A DNA stretch of 64,000 nt from Betaproteobacteria bacterium (GCA_947453725.1 CANGHH010000005.1:62001-126000), one strand, 5' to 3'; shown: positions 26,354 to 35,102, counted from the first letter of the stretch. Numbers and translations: made by a program. The notes: generated by a model from the letters alone, not told the origin.

Positions 26354-29347
26354 CTAGCGGTTCTTGGCGTGCATGACCGCGATGTCGGCGATGCGCCCCT
26401 TGGCATGGCAGATCAGGCAGGTCTCGTTGGTTCCCGTGATCGCCGTGCGCGGGTCGTAGTACGCGCCCTGGTTGACCTTGAAGTGCGTGATGGCGTCAGC
26501 GGTGTCGTGGCAAGCGGAGCACACCGTCACCGTCGGCGACATGACCAGGTTCTTGGGATCCCCCTGAATCGTCACGCCGGTCGTTGCGCTGAATGAGAAG
26601 CCGGGGCCGTAATCCTTGCCTGGCGTGACCCATGGGGCCGTGGGCAGGTTGGTGACCATGACGCTCTTGGCTGCCGTTCGGAACAGTCGGTTGTCGAGAG
26701 CCGCCGCCGATGTGGTCGCGCTGTAGTCGAACGTGCCTGACGCGTGACAGGTGGTGCAGTCGTTCAGGATGCCCGGGTACGTCACATCCCAGAAGCCGTC
26801 ATAGTCGCCGGCGTCCGTGCTCCCCACGGACTTGCCAGCCTTCAAGGTGGCGTGCCAGGTGTACTTGTTCACGCGCTTCGCCGAGGCGTGGATCGCATGC
26901 ACGAAGTGGGTCGAGTCGGCGTTCCAGCCGGTGTTCTGGTTCGTGGCCAGGTTCGGGTTGTGGCACCAGGCGCAGGTCGTGCCGTCGTTGCGCTGCCCGG
27001 CATGGAAGGCGTCCTCGGTGAAGGTGCCCAGTTCCTGGTGGCAGTTGTTGCAGCGCGCGTCCTCGACGATGGGCCGCCGGGCCGTGTATCCCGCGGCCAC
27101 CTTCTGCACATTCGGGGCGATCACGATCAGGCCGCCGGAGCGGTAGAACTTCGAGTCGGTACCCGAGGGCGCCGGCACCACCGTCGGCACCGTGGTCGGG
27201 TATCCGGCGACATTGGTCTGCGTCAGCGGCAGCGAGCTCGTCAGGCTGTAGCTGTAGCCCATGCCGCCGGTCAACATCACCGCGTTGTCCGGGATCGTGA
27301 CGGTGGTGAGCGTGACGGTGTAGTAGCCGCTCGGGTCAGGCCCGGTCAGCGTGCCGGCGGTCGACCGCTTGTTCCAGATGCCCTTCAGCCAGGCGTTGGT
27401 GCTGGCGTTGAAGTCGGCCGGTGCGGTGACGTTGTCCTGCGGCACGGCGAATACGAAGTAGACGCTCGGGGCACCCATGAAGTCGTTCCACAACTCGCGG
27501 TCGCCGGTGGCGGGGTTGGGGGTGGACGTCAGCGGGTCGTTCAGGTTCGTGGCGGTGCACTTCGTCACGTCGGGGTTGGTGCAGTTCTGCAGCATGCGGA
27601 ACACCATCACCGGCTGCTGGCTCGTGTTCCGCGAGACGCTCTTGATGTCATAGGTGACCGCGATGGCGCCTGCAGGCAGGCGTCCGACCGAGCTCCCGGA
27701 AGCAATCCACGCCGCGTTGGTGTTGGCGTTGGTGCCCCCGAGCGCCAGCGAGTTGCTGCTGCTGGGCGGCGTCACCGGCAGGTGGCTGATGTCGATGTCA
27801 GCCTGCGGGAAGCTGCCATTGGACTTGTGGCACAGCGTGCACTGCGAGTCGTCGGACAAGGGGCCCGCCGGGTGCGCGATGCCGCTGCCATTGATGTTGG
27901 TCGCCGTCAGACCCGCCGCCGCGTCGCGCAAGGTCACGCCGGTGCCGGTGGCGAAATTGATGCCGTCGTGGCACGAGCCGCAGGCCAGTGCCGACGGGTT
28001 GGTCTTCCAGTTGTCGCCGTTCGTGGTCTTCGTGATGCGCGCAGGCACGTTCGCGCTGGTGCCGGCGTGGCAACTGGTGCAGTTGCGGATGTCCTGCGGG
28101 TAGGTCGTGTCCGCGAACGTGAGGCCGCCGTAGTTGTACTTCTGCTTGGAGAGCAGCGGACCGGCGTGGATCTTGTGGATGTAATTGGGCAGATTGCCGA
28201 CGGCGCGCCCGTCCACCACGCTGGTCGAGCTGGTGAAGGTCGCCGGTGTCGTCGCGGTGGCGGCCGTGACCGTGGCCTCGACCGTGCCGTAGCGGCGCTG
28301 GTCGGTGTGGCAGACGACGCAGTACTGCACGTTGTTCCGGCTGCCGCTGTGGAAGGCGGACGCGTCTTCGGCCCCGCTCAGCCCGGGGACGCCGCCAAGC
28401 GTGCGGTGGCAGTTCTCGCAGTTGGCGTTGGCGACGACGTTGCGCGTGAGGTCGTTGGTCGTCACGGCCTTGCCGGTCGCGGGGATGAAGTCGTAGGCCA
28501 CGTCGAAAGGCTTCTTCATCGGCACGCCCGGGATCGAGCCCGTGCCGTCAGGGGTGTTGGCGCCGCCGCGATCGGTGGTCAACCCAGTACCCGGGGCGTT
28601 GCCGGCGAGCTGGATCGTCAGGCGGTGGGTCAGGTTCGGGTCATAGGTCAGGTCACCGAGGTCGGCGACCTTGTTGTTCGGGCTTGCCGCGGCCGCTGAC
28701 GCCGTCATCGCCGCCACCGTGGCCTTCATCGTCGTGATGTCGCGCGAGAACGTGTACTTGTAGGTGCCGTCGCCGTTGTCAACCAGCGTGCCGGTGTTGT
28801 CGGTGCTGGGCTTGCTGGGCAGGGATGCGGTGACGGCGCCCGTGGTCGCATTCTTCGTCGGCACCGTGGTCACGATGTAGTTGACCCACTTGCTCGGGCC
28901 GCCATTGCTGCCCGGCACCAGCTTGGCGATCGAGAACGCCAGGTTGAAATAGCTCGCGACCGTGGCCGTCGCGCCCTGGGTCTTGTTGCCCAGGCCAGTC
29001 ACCGGCTTGCCGAAGCCGTCGGTCACCGTGAACGTGACCACCGGCGGGCTGGCGATCGTGGCGCTGTTGACCGTCACGGTCGGCACCATCGCGGCCCAGG
29101 CGGCCGCATTGGTGGCGATCGCGCTGGGGTTGGTGAGCGCATTGGTGCCCACCGCAAACGAAGAGCCCCCGCCGGCACCGGTCGACCCGGAGGGGCCGGT
29201 CGGGCCGGCAGGGCCCGTGGCGCCCGCAGCACCGGTGGCACCGGCCGGGCCGGCGGCGCCATCGCTACCGCCACAACCCGAGAGGGCCACGGCAACCAGA
29301 CTGGCAGCAAGCAGCGCGAGCCAGTGGCGGTTCTTCAACTTGAGCAT
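26354..29347 (-). CDS. OmcA/MtrC-family outer-surface decaheme cytochrome c lipoprotein
   Basis: The ATG at 29347, after GGAGATTCC, gives 997 residues. A lipoprotein signal (LVAVALSGC) is followed by about ten Gly-x-x triplets of collagen-like sequence (residues about 28-58), then beta-rich domains. Ten CxxCH motifs (CENCH, CVVCH, CTSCH, CGSCH, CTLCH, CNNCH, CAWCH, CTTCH, CSACH, CLICH) fall in two pentaheme groups separated by a long beta domain, the MtrC/OmcA layout. It is longer than MtrC (about 670). It should sit on the cell surface on top of MtrAB and pass electrons to minerals, humics or shuttles. An Fnr box lies 182 bp upstream. Confidence 0.93.
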   Translation of the reverse strand: MLKLKNRHWLALLAASLVAVALSGCGGSDGAAGPAGATGAAGATGPAGPTGPSGSTGAGGGSSFAVGTNALTNPSAIATNAAAWAAMVPTVTVNSATIASPPVVTFTVTDGFGKPVTGLGNKTQGATATVASYFNLAFSIAKLVPGSNGGPSKWVNYIVTTVPTKNATTGAVTASLPSKPSTDNTGTLVDNGDGTYKYTFSRDITTMKATVAAMTASAAAASPNNKVADLGDLTYDPNLTHRLTIQLAGNAPGTGLTTDRGGANTPDGTGSIPGVPMKKPFDVAYDFIPATGKAVTTNDLTRNVVANANCENCHRTLGGVPGLSGAEDASAFHSGSRNNVQYCVVCHTDQRRYGTVEATVTAATATTPATFTSSTSVVDGRAVGNLPNYIHKIHAGPLLSKQKYNYGGLTFADTTYPQDIRNCTSCHAGTSANVPARITKTTNGDNWKTNPSALACGSCHDGINFATGTGVTLRDAAAGLTATNINGSGIAHPAGPLSDDSQCTLCHKSNGSFPQADIDISHLPVTPPSSSNSLALGGTNANTNAAWIASGSSVGRLPAGAIAVTYDIKSVSRNTSQQPVMVFRMLQNCTNPDVTKCTATNLNDPLTSTPNPATGDRELWNDFMGAPSVYFVFAVPQDNVTAPADFNASTNAWLKGIWNKRSTAGTLTGPDPSGYYTVTLTTVTIPDNAVMLTGGMGYSYSLTSSLPLTQTNVAGYPTTVPTVVPAPSGTDSKFYRSGGLIVIAPNVQKVAAGYTARRPIVEDARCNNCHQELGTFTEDAFHAGQRNDGTTCAWCHNPNLATNQNTGWNADSTHFVHAIHASAKRVNKYTWHATLKAGKSVGSTDAGDYDGFWDVTYPGILNDCTTCHASGTFDYSATTSAAALDNRLFRTAAKSVMVTNLPTAPWVTPGKDYGPGFSFSATTGVTIQGDPKNLVMSPTVTVCSACHDTADAITHFKVNQGAYYDPRTAITGTNETCLICHAKGRIADIAVMHAKNR

Positions 29348-29522
29348 CGGAATCTCCTGGGGGGGTGGAGCGGCCATGTCGGGAACTGCACGGTGTTTGC
29401 TGCGACTGAACTTCGGCGCCGCGACTTCATCACCGGCCCGCGGTGAGGTGGAACTGAAAGCTTGCTGGCGCGTGAAGCCGCTCGTTGGCGTTGCGAGTCT
29501 AGGAGTCGCACCGGTCGCAAAC

Positions 29523-29536
29523 TTGATCCAGATCAG
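29523..29536. promoter_or_regulatory. Fnr box TTGATCCAGATCAG for the mtr operon
   Basis: Thirteen of fourteen positions follow TTGAT-N4-ATCAA. On the minus strand TAGACT (29496-29501) is 31 bp away centre to centre and could be the -10 of the decaheme lipoprotein gene. Confidence 0.7.
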
Positions 29537-29590
29537 TTCGCCGGTCCCGTTGAATTAGGGGCCTTCAGGGTGGCCTCGCGGTGGCGCAAT

Positions 29591-29622
29591 GACAGCGGCC
29601 CGGCATGTGCCGGGCCGCTGTC
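29591..29622. terminator. Perfect 15-bp inverted repeat downstream of the CymA-like gene
   Basis: A stem of GACAGCGGCCCGGCA and its complement flanks a two-base loop, 42-73 bp after the stop of the tetraheme gene on the minus strand. It is very GC-rich with no long T-run. It probably terminates transcription or protects the 3' end, separating this gene from the mtr promoter. Confidence 0.6.
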
Positions 29623-29663
29623 GCCAAGAAGTCCGATTCGCGCCGGCTCTGCGCCACAGGCTG

Positions 29664-30263
29664 CTAGGGTGCCTTGGGCGCCTCGGGTTCCTTGTGCGCC
29701 ACGCCGGTGTGGCACTCGATGCAAGTCGCCTTGCCCGAGGTGAATTTCTTGTGCGCCTTCACGGCCTCTTCCGACTGCTTCGTGCTTTCCCAGGCCAGGG
29801 GGTCATGGCAAGTGCGGCAATTGGCTGAATTGTTTTCTCGCATTTCGTCCCAGACCAGATTGGCGAGGCGCCAGCGTTCCTTGTCGAATTTTTCCTGTGT
29901 CGAGATCGATCCGCGCATTTCGGCGATCGCGTCGGTGATGCCGGCCTTGGCCTTGTAGAACAGCACCTTGGGGTAGCTGTGCGGAATGTGGCAGTCGTGG
30001 CAACTGGCGCGAACGCCGGTGCGGTTGTTGTAATGCGCCGAGAGTTTGTGTTCGGGAAAGACGAACTTCTCGTGTGAGTGGCAGGCGGTGCCGCAGAACT
30101 CGTCGGTACCGGTCACGTGAAGGGCGACTTGCGTCCCGATGACGGCGGTGGCGCCGACGAGGCAACCCACCACCAGCAGCGCGAACACCGACCACCGGGC
30201 CGAGGGCGAAAAGAACCAGCGGAAGAATCGGCGTAGGGCGCCGGGGTTGCTCACTTCGGCCAT
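29664..30263 (-). CDS. CymA/NapC/NirT-family tetraheme quinol dehydrogenase
   Basis: The 199-residue protein has one N-terminal membrane anchor (about residues 23-45) and four CxxCH motifs: CGTACH, CHDCH, CRTCH and CIECH. This is the NapC/NrfH/CymA pattern. It oxidises menaquinol at the outer face of the inner membrane and reduces periplasmic cytochromes. No nap or nrf terminal reductase is nearby and the next operon is mtr, so a CymA-like hub role feeding MtrA is the natural reading. An Fnr box with a well-placed -10 precedes it. Confidence 0.92.
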   Translation of the reverse strand: MAEVSNPGALRRFFRWFFSPSARWSVFALLVVGCLVGATAVIGTQVALHVTGTDEFCGTACHSHEKFVFPEHKLSAHYNNRTGVRASCHDCHIPHSYPKVLFYKAKAGITDAIAEMRGSISTQEKFDKERWRLANLVWDEMRENNSANCRTCHDPLAWESTKQSEEAVKAHKKFTSGKATCIECHTGVAHKEPEAPKAP

Positions 30264-30296
30264 GCTGTCGCTCCTGGTTCCTGAATTTCCTTGCCC

Positions 30297-30338
30297 ACCA
30301 TAGGGGCGCGTCCGGGCCCTACCCTTGCGTTAGGTCAA
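30297..30338 (-). promoter_or_regulatory. Fnr-type promoter of the CymA-like gene
   Basis: The box (30325-30338) reads TTGACCTAACGCAA on the minus strand. TATGGT at 30297-30302 lies exactly 32 bp away centre to centre, so the box is at about -41.5. The same TATGGT -10 is used at the 470-483 promoter. The ATG is 34 bp beyond the -10. Confidence 0.65.
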
Positions 30339-30372
30339 TTTGCCTCGGGAACCGAGGGCTGATGGCGGTCTG

Positions 30373-30693
30373 CTATTTCGAAGACAACACGATGGCGACG
30401 ATGGCCTTGATGTCGGCATCGCTGGCGGCCACCTTCTTGTGGTCGTCTTCGTCGCCGACCTTGCCGCCGTTCTTCAACTGCAGGAAGATCTTGTTGGGCG
30501 CGTCGGCATTGCCCTTGTACTTGGTGGCCACCGAGGCCCAGGACGGACCCTTTTTGGTGGTGCTGGCGGTGTGGCACTTGCTGCACTTCTCGGCCGCGAT
30601 GATGTCTTCGGCCGAGCCTGCGAAGGCGGGGCCGCCGAGGGCGACGAGGGCGACAAGGGCAGGGCCCGCGAGGGCGGTGGACGCAAGTTTCAT
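30373..30693 (-). CDS. Small monoheme class I cytochrome c
   Basis: The ATG at 30693, after GGAGA, gives 106 residues. A signal peptide (to about AFAG) is followed by CSKCH near residue 37 and a downstream Met candidate region lacking a clear C-terminal Met ligand. The pattern KKGPSWASVATKYKG is common in c551/c552-like periplasmic cytochromes. It could shuttle electrons between the CymA-like protein, MtrA or a terminal oxidase. It is divergent from nothing and sits alone between hypX and the CymA-like gene. Confidence 0.88.
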   Translation of the reverse strand: MKLASTALAGPALVALVALGGPAFAGSAEDIIAAEKCSKCHTASTTKKGPSWASVATKYKGNADAPNKIFLQLKNGGKVGDEDDHKKVAASDADIKAIVAIVLSSK

Positions 30694-30790
30694 CAATCAT
30701 TCTCCGGTTGCATGCACAGGCAGTGAGCCCACAACAGGGCTAACCGCAGGTGTCCGTCCGCTGCCATGTGGCTGCGGTCCATTCTGTCCG

Positions 30791-32569
30791 TCAACCGGCC
30801 GGCTGTGAGCCGGACCCGCCCGTAACTTGATCTGGGTCAGATTGCGCTGCTGTCGGCGGCGCTGGCGGCGCTGGCGGCGTTTGCCGATGGATCGCCAGGT
30901 GGCGCGGCGTCCAGGATGCCGGCACACGGTGCACGAAATTGGCGCGTGCGATGTGGTAGCTCGGGTCGAAGCCGTAGAAATTACGGCGCATGCGCACCTC
31001 TTCGGCCTCGCGGTAGCTCGACAGCGGCATGCGGGCTTCGTCCGCATCGCGCCTGTTCCGCTTGGCGCGCAGCAGCGCGGGCAAATCGGCGTCGCGCGCC
31101 AGCTCGGTCGCCCGCTGCCGCACTTCGGCGATGAAGGCCGGCGGGCTGGCGCCGAAGACCGCATCGACCAGACCGAGCGGCAGCGCCTGCTCGGCATCCA
31201 GCGGCAGCCGGCGGTTCATCACGGTGTCGACGCTGCCGGCCCGCAGGCGTCTGGGCAGCAGATAGGTCCAGTACTCCGAACCGTACAGATTGCCCATGTT
31301 CTTGTAATGCGGGTTGAGCACCACACCGCGGCGGGCCCAGACTTGGTCGGCGGCCAAGGCCATGAAGACGCCGCCGGCACCAGCATTGCCCTGCATCGCG
31401 GCCACCACGATGCGGTCGTTGGCCTCGATCAGCGTCCGCGTGAGGTCGTTCATGGCCGTGATGTTGTGCCATGACTCGTCGGCCGGGCTGTCCGCGGCCT
31501 CGATCACGTTCAGGTGGATGCCGTTGCACCAGAAGTCGGCGCCGCCCAGCAGCACCAGCACCCGCTGCGGCAAGGCCAGCGCCTGGCGCAGGGCGGCGTT
31601 CAGGCTTTCGCACTGCGTCGCGCTCATCGCGCCGTTGTGGAAATTGAAGTGCAGGTAGACCGTTTCGGCTTCCACTTCCAGGCGGATGTCGGATGCGCCC
31701 GCTGCGCCGGCCTGCGCATCCAGCGCGCCCGGCCAGATCGGCAGTTCGGCCGATTGCGCCGGGAAGGCCAACGCAGCCGGTCGCTTGAAGTGGCCGGCGC
31801 CGTCGGCGCGCCGCACGTGGCCGATCCAGACCGCGCCGTCGATGGTGGTTCGCAGCAGCGCATCGCCGCGGCGGGCGATGACGAGGCCCGGCTCATGCCG
31901 ATGGTGCAGCGGCTGGGCGTGGCCATCGAAGAGGTGGCAGGGCGTGTCGAAGAGCGCATCCAGCACGCCGGGCGAGCCGTCGGCGGCGCGCAGCGCGCGC
32001 AGCACGGCCTGGGTGCCGTCGCGCGCCCAGGCAATGCGCCGATCGGCCTGGGTCATGGCCCGCCGCGGGCGGCCCCGCGCCCCGGGCCAGTCCGCCGCCG
32101 GCAGGGCCGAACCTTGCGCCTCGAAGTGGCGCACCGCGGCGACCACGGCCCGCGACGCCGCTGCCGTCACTTCCTGGCGATAGATGCTGGACTTGGTCGC
32201 CTCGCGCAGGGCGAAGGTCTCGGCCGCCCACACCGGGCCGGCGTCGAGCGCCGCGACCGCCTGCAGCACGGTGACGCCCCACTCGCGCTCTCCTTCGGCG
32301 ATGGCCCAATCGAGCGCCGAAGGTCCGCGGTCGCCGACGACGCCGGGGTGCACGATCAGGCACACGGTCTGCCGCCAGATGGACTCGGGGATGGCCCGTG
32401 TCAGGTACGGCGCGACGATCAGAGCCGGCTTGAACAGCGCCACTGCCTCGATCGTCACCGCGTCGGCGATGTCGAGCTCCACCGACACGGCATGGCCCAG
32501 CGCCGTGAGGTCCAGGTACAGGCGCTGGCTGAGGCTGTTGAAGCTGCGCGTCAGGAGAAGGATGCGCAC
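30791..32569 (-). CDS. hypX: HypX/HoxX hydrogenase maturation protein
   Basis: A GTG start nine bases after hypE gives 592 residues in two domains. The N-terminal half (to about 270) is formyltransferase-like, with HPGVVGDRGPSALDWAI. The C-terminal half is enoyl-CoA hydratase-like, with GNAGAGGVFMALAADQVW and NPHYKNMGNLYGSEYW. HypX makes carbon monoxide from formyl-tetrahydrofolate through formyl-CoA, supplying the CO ligand of [NiFe]-hydrogenases under oxic conditions. No hydrogenase structural gene and no other hyp gene except hypE is in the window. Its last codons contain an Fnr box that may serve the downstream cytochrome c. Confidence 0.93.
   Translation of the reverse strand: MRILLLTRSFNSLSQRLYLDLTALGHAVSVELDIADAVTIEAVALFKPALIVAPYLTRAIPESIWRQTVCLIVHPGVVGDRGPSALDWAIAEGEREWGVTVLQAVAALDAGPVWAAETFALREATKSSIYRQEVTAAASRAVVAAVRHFEAQGSALPAADWPGARGRPRRAMTQADRRIAWARDGTQAVLRALRAADGSPGVLDALFDTPCHLFDGHAQPLHHRHEPGLVIARRGDALLRTTIDGAVWIGHVRRADGAGHFKRPAALAFPAQSAELPIWPGALDAQAGAAGASDIRLEVEAETVYLHFNFHNGAMSATQCESLNAALRQALALPQRVLVLLGGADFWCNGIHLNVIEAADSPADESWHNITAMNDLTRTLIEANDRIVVAAMQGNAGAGGVFMALAADQVWARRGVVLNPHYKNMGNLYGSEYWTYLLPRRLRAGSVDTVMNRRLPLDAEQALPLGLVDAVFGASPPAFIAEVRQRATELARDADLPALLRAKRNRRDADEARMPLSSYREAEEVRMRRNFYGFDPSYHIARANFVHRVPASWTPRHLAIHRQTPPAPPAPPTAAQSDPDQVTGGSGSQPAG
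30827..30840. promoter_or_regulatory. Fnr box TTGATCTGGGTCAG inside the 3' end of hypX
   Basis: The site matches TTGAT-N4-RTCAA at all but the last base. It lies within the last 17 codons of hypX and 140 bp upstream of the cytochrome c ATG. The matching -10 is poor, so activation from an upstream (class I) position is possible. Confidence 0.6.
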
Positions 32570-32578
32570 CGCGCGCTT

Positions 32579-33628
32579 TCAACAGATGCGCGGCAACTGA
32601 TCCCCGGCCAGGGTGTCGACGATGCGCTGCCCGCCGAAGCGGGTGCGCATCTGCACGAAGTGGTGCGCATCGGCCAGCACCTCGCCGATCAGCGCCGCCC
32701 GCCGCCCGAGGGGATGGGCCTGCATGACCACCAGCAGTTGCCGGGCCTGAGCGGCCGGCACGATGGCCACCAGCTTGCCTTCGTTGGCGACGTACAGCGG
32801 ATCCAGGCCCAGGAACTCGCAGGCCGCCTCGACCTGCGGCAGCACCGGGATGGCAGCCTCGTCGATCAGCATGCCGACGCCGGACTGGTCGGCAATCTCG
32901 TTCAGCGTGGTGGCCAGACCGCCGCGCGTCGGGTCGCGCAGCACGCGGATCCCGGGCACCGCTGCGACCATCGCGGCCACCAGCCCATGCAGGGCGGCGG
33001 TGTCGGAAACCAGGTCGCTGCCGAAGGCCAGCGACTCGCGCTGCGACATCACCGCCATGCCATGGTCGCCCACCGTGCCGCTGACGAGGACGCAGTCGCC
33101 TGGCCGCGCCCGGTCGCCCGAGATGTGGATCCCCGGCGGCACCACGCCCAATCCGGTGGTGGTGATGAAGACGCCGTCGCCCTTGCCCTTCTCGACGACC
33201 TTGGTGTCGCCGGTGACGATGGGCACGCCGGCTTCGCGCGCGGCGGCCGCCATCGACATCACGATCCGCTTCAGGTCGGCCAGCGGCAGGCCTTCTTCGA
33301 GGATGAAGGCGGCTGCCAGGTACAGCGGCTGGGCGCCGGACATGGCCACGTCGTTGATCGTGCCGTGCACCGACAGGCAGCCGATGTCGCCCCCGGGGAA
33401 GAACAGCGGCGAGACCACGTGGCTGTCGGTCGACATCACGATGCGCCCGGCGGGCTGCGGCAGCAGCGCCTGGTCGTTGCGCTGCGCCAGCCATTCGTTG
33501 TCGAAGGCGGGCTGGAACAGCTGGTCGACCAGCTGCGACATGGCGCGGCCGCCGCTGCCGTGCGACAGGTCGATGCAGCCCTGCTTGAAGTCGATGGGGC
33601 GGACGTAGCCCGGACGGATGTTGCTCAA
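32579..33628 (-). CDS. hypE: HypE carbamoyl-dehydratase, hydrogenase maturation
   Basis: A TTG start seven bases after GAAGGG gives 349 residues beginning MSNIRPGYVRPIDFKQG. Upstream in-frame sequence is uncharacteristic. Motifs are LSHGSGGRAM, STDSHVVSPLFFPGGDIG, FILEEGLP, VTGDTKVV and DPTRGGLATTLNE, and the C-terminus is PRIC, whose final Cys carries the thiocarbamate that HypE dehydrates to thiocyanate for the cyanide ligands of [NiFe]-hydrogenase. HypF, its normal partner, is not in the window. hypX follows directly. Confidence 0.93.
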   Translation of the reverse strand: MSNIRPGYVRPIDFKQGCIDLSHGSGGRAMSQLVDQLFQPAFDNEWLAQRNDQALLPQPAGRIVMSTDSHVVSPLFFPGGDIGCLSVHGTINDVAMSGAQPLYLAAAFILEEGLPLADLKRIVMSMAAAAREAGVPIVTGDTKVVEKGKGDGVFITTTGLGVVPPGIHISGDRARPGDCVLVSGTVGDHGMAVMSQRESLAFGSDLVSDTAALHGLVAAMVAAVPGIRVLRDPTRGGLATTLNEIADQSGVGMLIDEAAIPVLPQVEAACEFLGLDPLYVANEGKLVAIVPAAQARQLLVVMQAHPLGRRAALIGEVLADAHHFVQMRTRFGGQRIVDTLAGDQLPRIC

Positions 33629-33680
33629 ATCGAACCCTTCAATGTGGCCGCCATGCTCGCGCAAGGCGCACAGCCTGGCC

Positions 33681-33722
33681 TTGACTCCCGTCAATGGCCG
33701 CGGCCAGGGGCGTCCCGATACT
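33681..33722 (+). promoter_or_regulatory. Fnr/Dnr box TTGACTCCCGTCAA and porin promoter
   Basis: The box (33681-33694) has perfect TTGAC/GTCAA half-sites. GATACT at 33717-33722 on the plus strand lies exactly 32 bp away centre to centre and would be the -10 of the porin. The box centre is also 59 bp from the hypE start on the other strand, so it may serve both directions. Confidence 0.7.
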
Positions 33723-33781
33723 GGGCCGCGCCGCCATGACCGCGAATGTGGCCGGGCCGTGACTTCACCGAAAGGCTCCCC

Positions 33782-34882
33782 ATGCGTCTGTTGCTGTCTG
33801 CCCTGTCTGCCCTGCTGCTCGGGCTGGCGGCTCACACGGGTGCCCGCGCGCAGGCGGTCACGGTCTTCGGCATCGTCGATGCAGCGCTCGAGCACGTCAC
33901 CCGGGTCGGGCCGGCCGGCAGCGGTCTGAACCGCATGCCCAGCCTCACCGGCAGCGTGCCCTCGCGCATCGGCTTGCGCGGCACGGAAGACCTCGGTAAC
34001 GACCTGCGCGCGGTATTCACCGTCGAGCAGGGTTTCACGCCCGACATGGGAACGCTCAGCCAGGGCGGGCGCGGCTGGGGCCGCCAGGCCTTCATCGGTC
34101 TTGCCGGGTCCGCGGGCCAGTTGAGCTTCGGCCGTCACTACACGATGCTCTACTGGTCGATCCTGGAGTCCGATGTGCTCGGCCCGGCCATCTACGGCAC
34201 GGGCTCGCTCGACGCCTACATCCCGAATGCCCGGGCTGACAACAGCGTGGCCTGGCGCGGCAGCTTCGGCGGCTGGATGCTCGGCGCCACCTACAGCCTG
34301 GGCCGCGATGCGGTCAACGCCGGCAGTCCCGCCGGCACGAATTGTCCTGGCGAGTTGGCGGGCGATGCCGGCGCCTGCCGCGAGCGGTCGGCCCTCGTCA
34401 AGTACGACAGCCCGGCCTGGGGCGCGGCGCTGGCTGCCGACGAAATCCGCGGCGGGCCGGGCGCCTTCGCGGCACTCGGCAGCAGCGGCCTGAAGGACAC
34501 CCGGCTTTCTGCCAATGGCTACCTGAAGCGGGGCGACCTGAAGGCGACACTGGGCCTCGTGCGCCGCAACAACGGCGCCAGCGCGGGTTCGCCGCGCAGC
34601 GATCTCTGGTATGCCGGCGCGGTGTATGCCTTGACACCGACTTTCACGCTCGACGGTGAGTGGCTGAGCCTGCGTTTCAAGGGCGCTGCCGATCAGGCAC
34701 GGCTGGTCGCGCTGCGCGCGAGCTACAGCCTGTCCAGGCGCACCTCGGTCTACGCGACCGTCGGCACCATCGCCAACGCGGGCAGTCTGGCCTTGTCGGT
34801 CAGCGCCGGAGCCGCTGGCAGCAACCCCGTTGCCGGCACTTCACAGCGCGGCCTGACCACGGGACTGCGGCACCTTTTCTAG
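33782..34882 (+). CDS. Gram-negative trimeric porin (GBP family)
   Basis: The ATG at 33782 gives 366 residues. A signal peptide ends at ARAQA, followed by VTVFGIVDAALEH, the standard first strand of betaproteobacterial porins. PSRIGLRGTEDLG and QAFIGLAG...FGRHYT are family motifs. The C-terminus RGLTTGLRHLF ends in Phe as outer-membrane insertion requires. It lets small solutes diffuse through the outer membrane. The Fnr-type promoter suggests use under low oxygen. Two Cys in NCPGELAGDAGACRE may form a loop disulfide. Confidence 0.92.
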   Translation: MRLLLSALSALLLGLAAHTGARAQAVTVFGIVDAALEHVTRVGPAGSGLNRMPSLTGSVPSRIGLRGTEDLGNDLRAVFTVEQGFTPDMGTLSQGGRGWGRQAFIGLAGSAGQLSFGRHYTMLYWSILESDVLGPAIYGTGSLDAYIPNARADNSVAWRGSFGGWMLGATYSLGRDAVNAGSPAGTNCPGELAGDAGACRERSALVKYDSPAWGAALAADEIRGGPGAFAALGSSGLKDTRLSANGYLKRGDLKATLGLVRRNNGASAGSPRSDLWYAGAVYALTPTFTLDGEWLSLRFKGAADQARLVALRASYSLSRRTSVYATVGTIANAGSLALSVSAGAAGSNPVAGTSQRGLTTGLRHLF

Positions 34883-35017
34883 CGCTGCTTGGTGGCCGTC
34901 GTTCGAGGGCCAGCAGCAGCCCGGCAGGCTTCCCCGCCGATGCCCGGCGATCGGAAGTTAGAATGCGCAGCACTGCAGGAGTCGGGCGCACAGCCAGCCC
35001 CTTGCAGGCACTGCCCT

Positions 35018-35091
35018 GGCGCGATAGCAAAGCGGTTATGCAACGGATTGCAAATCCGTCTAGTCCGGTTCGACTCCGGATCGCGCCTCCA
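35018..35091 (+). tRNA. tRNA-Cys (GCA)
   Basis: The acceptor stem GGCGCGA/TCGCGCC is followed by T and an encoded CCA. The anticodon stem ACGGA/TCCGT encloses TTGCAAA with GCA at 35050-35052. The T-loop is GTTCGACTC. All arms close, so it is functional by inspection. Confidence 0.96.
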
Positions 35092-35102
35092 GATTCAAGA
35101 CG

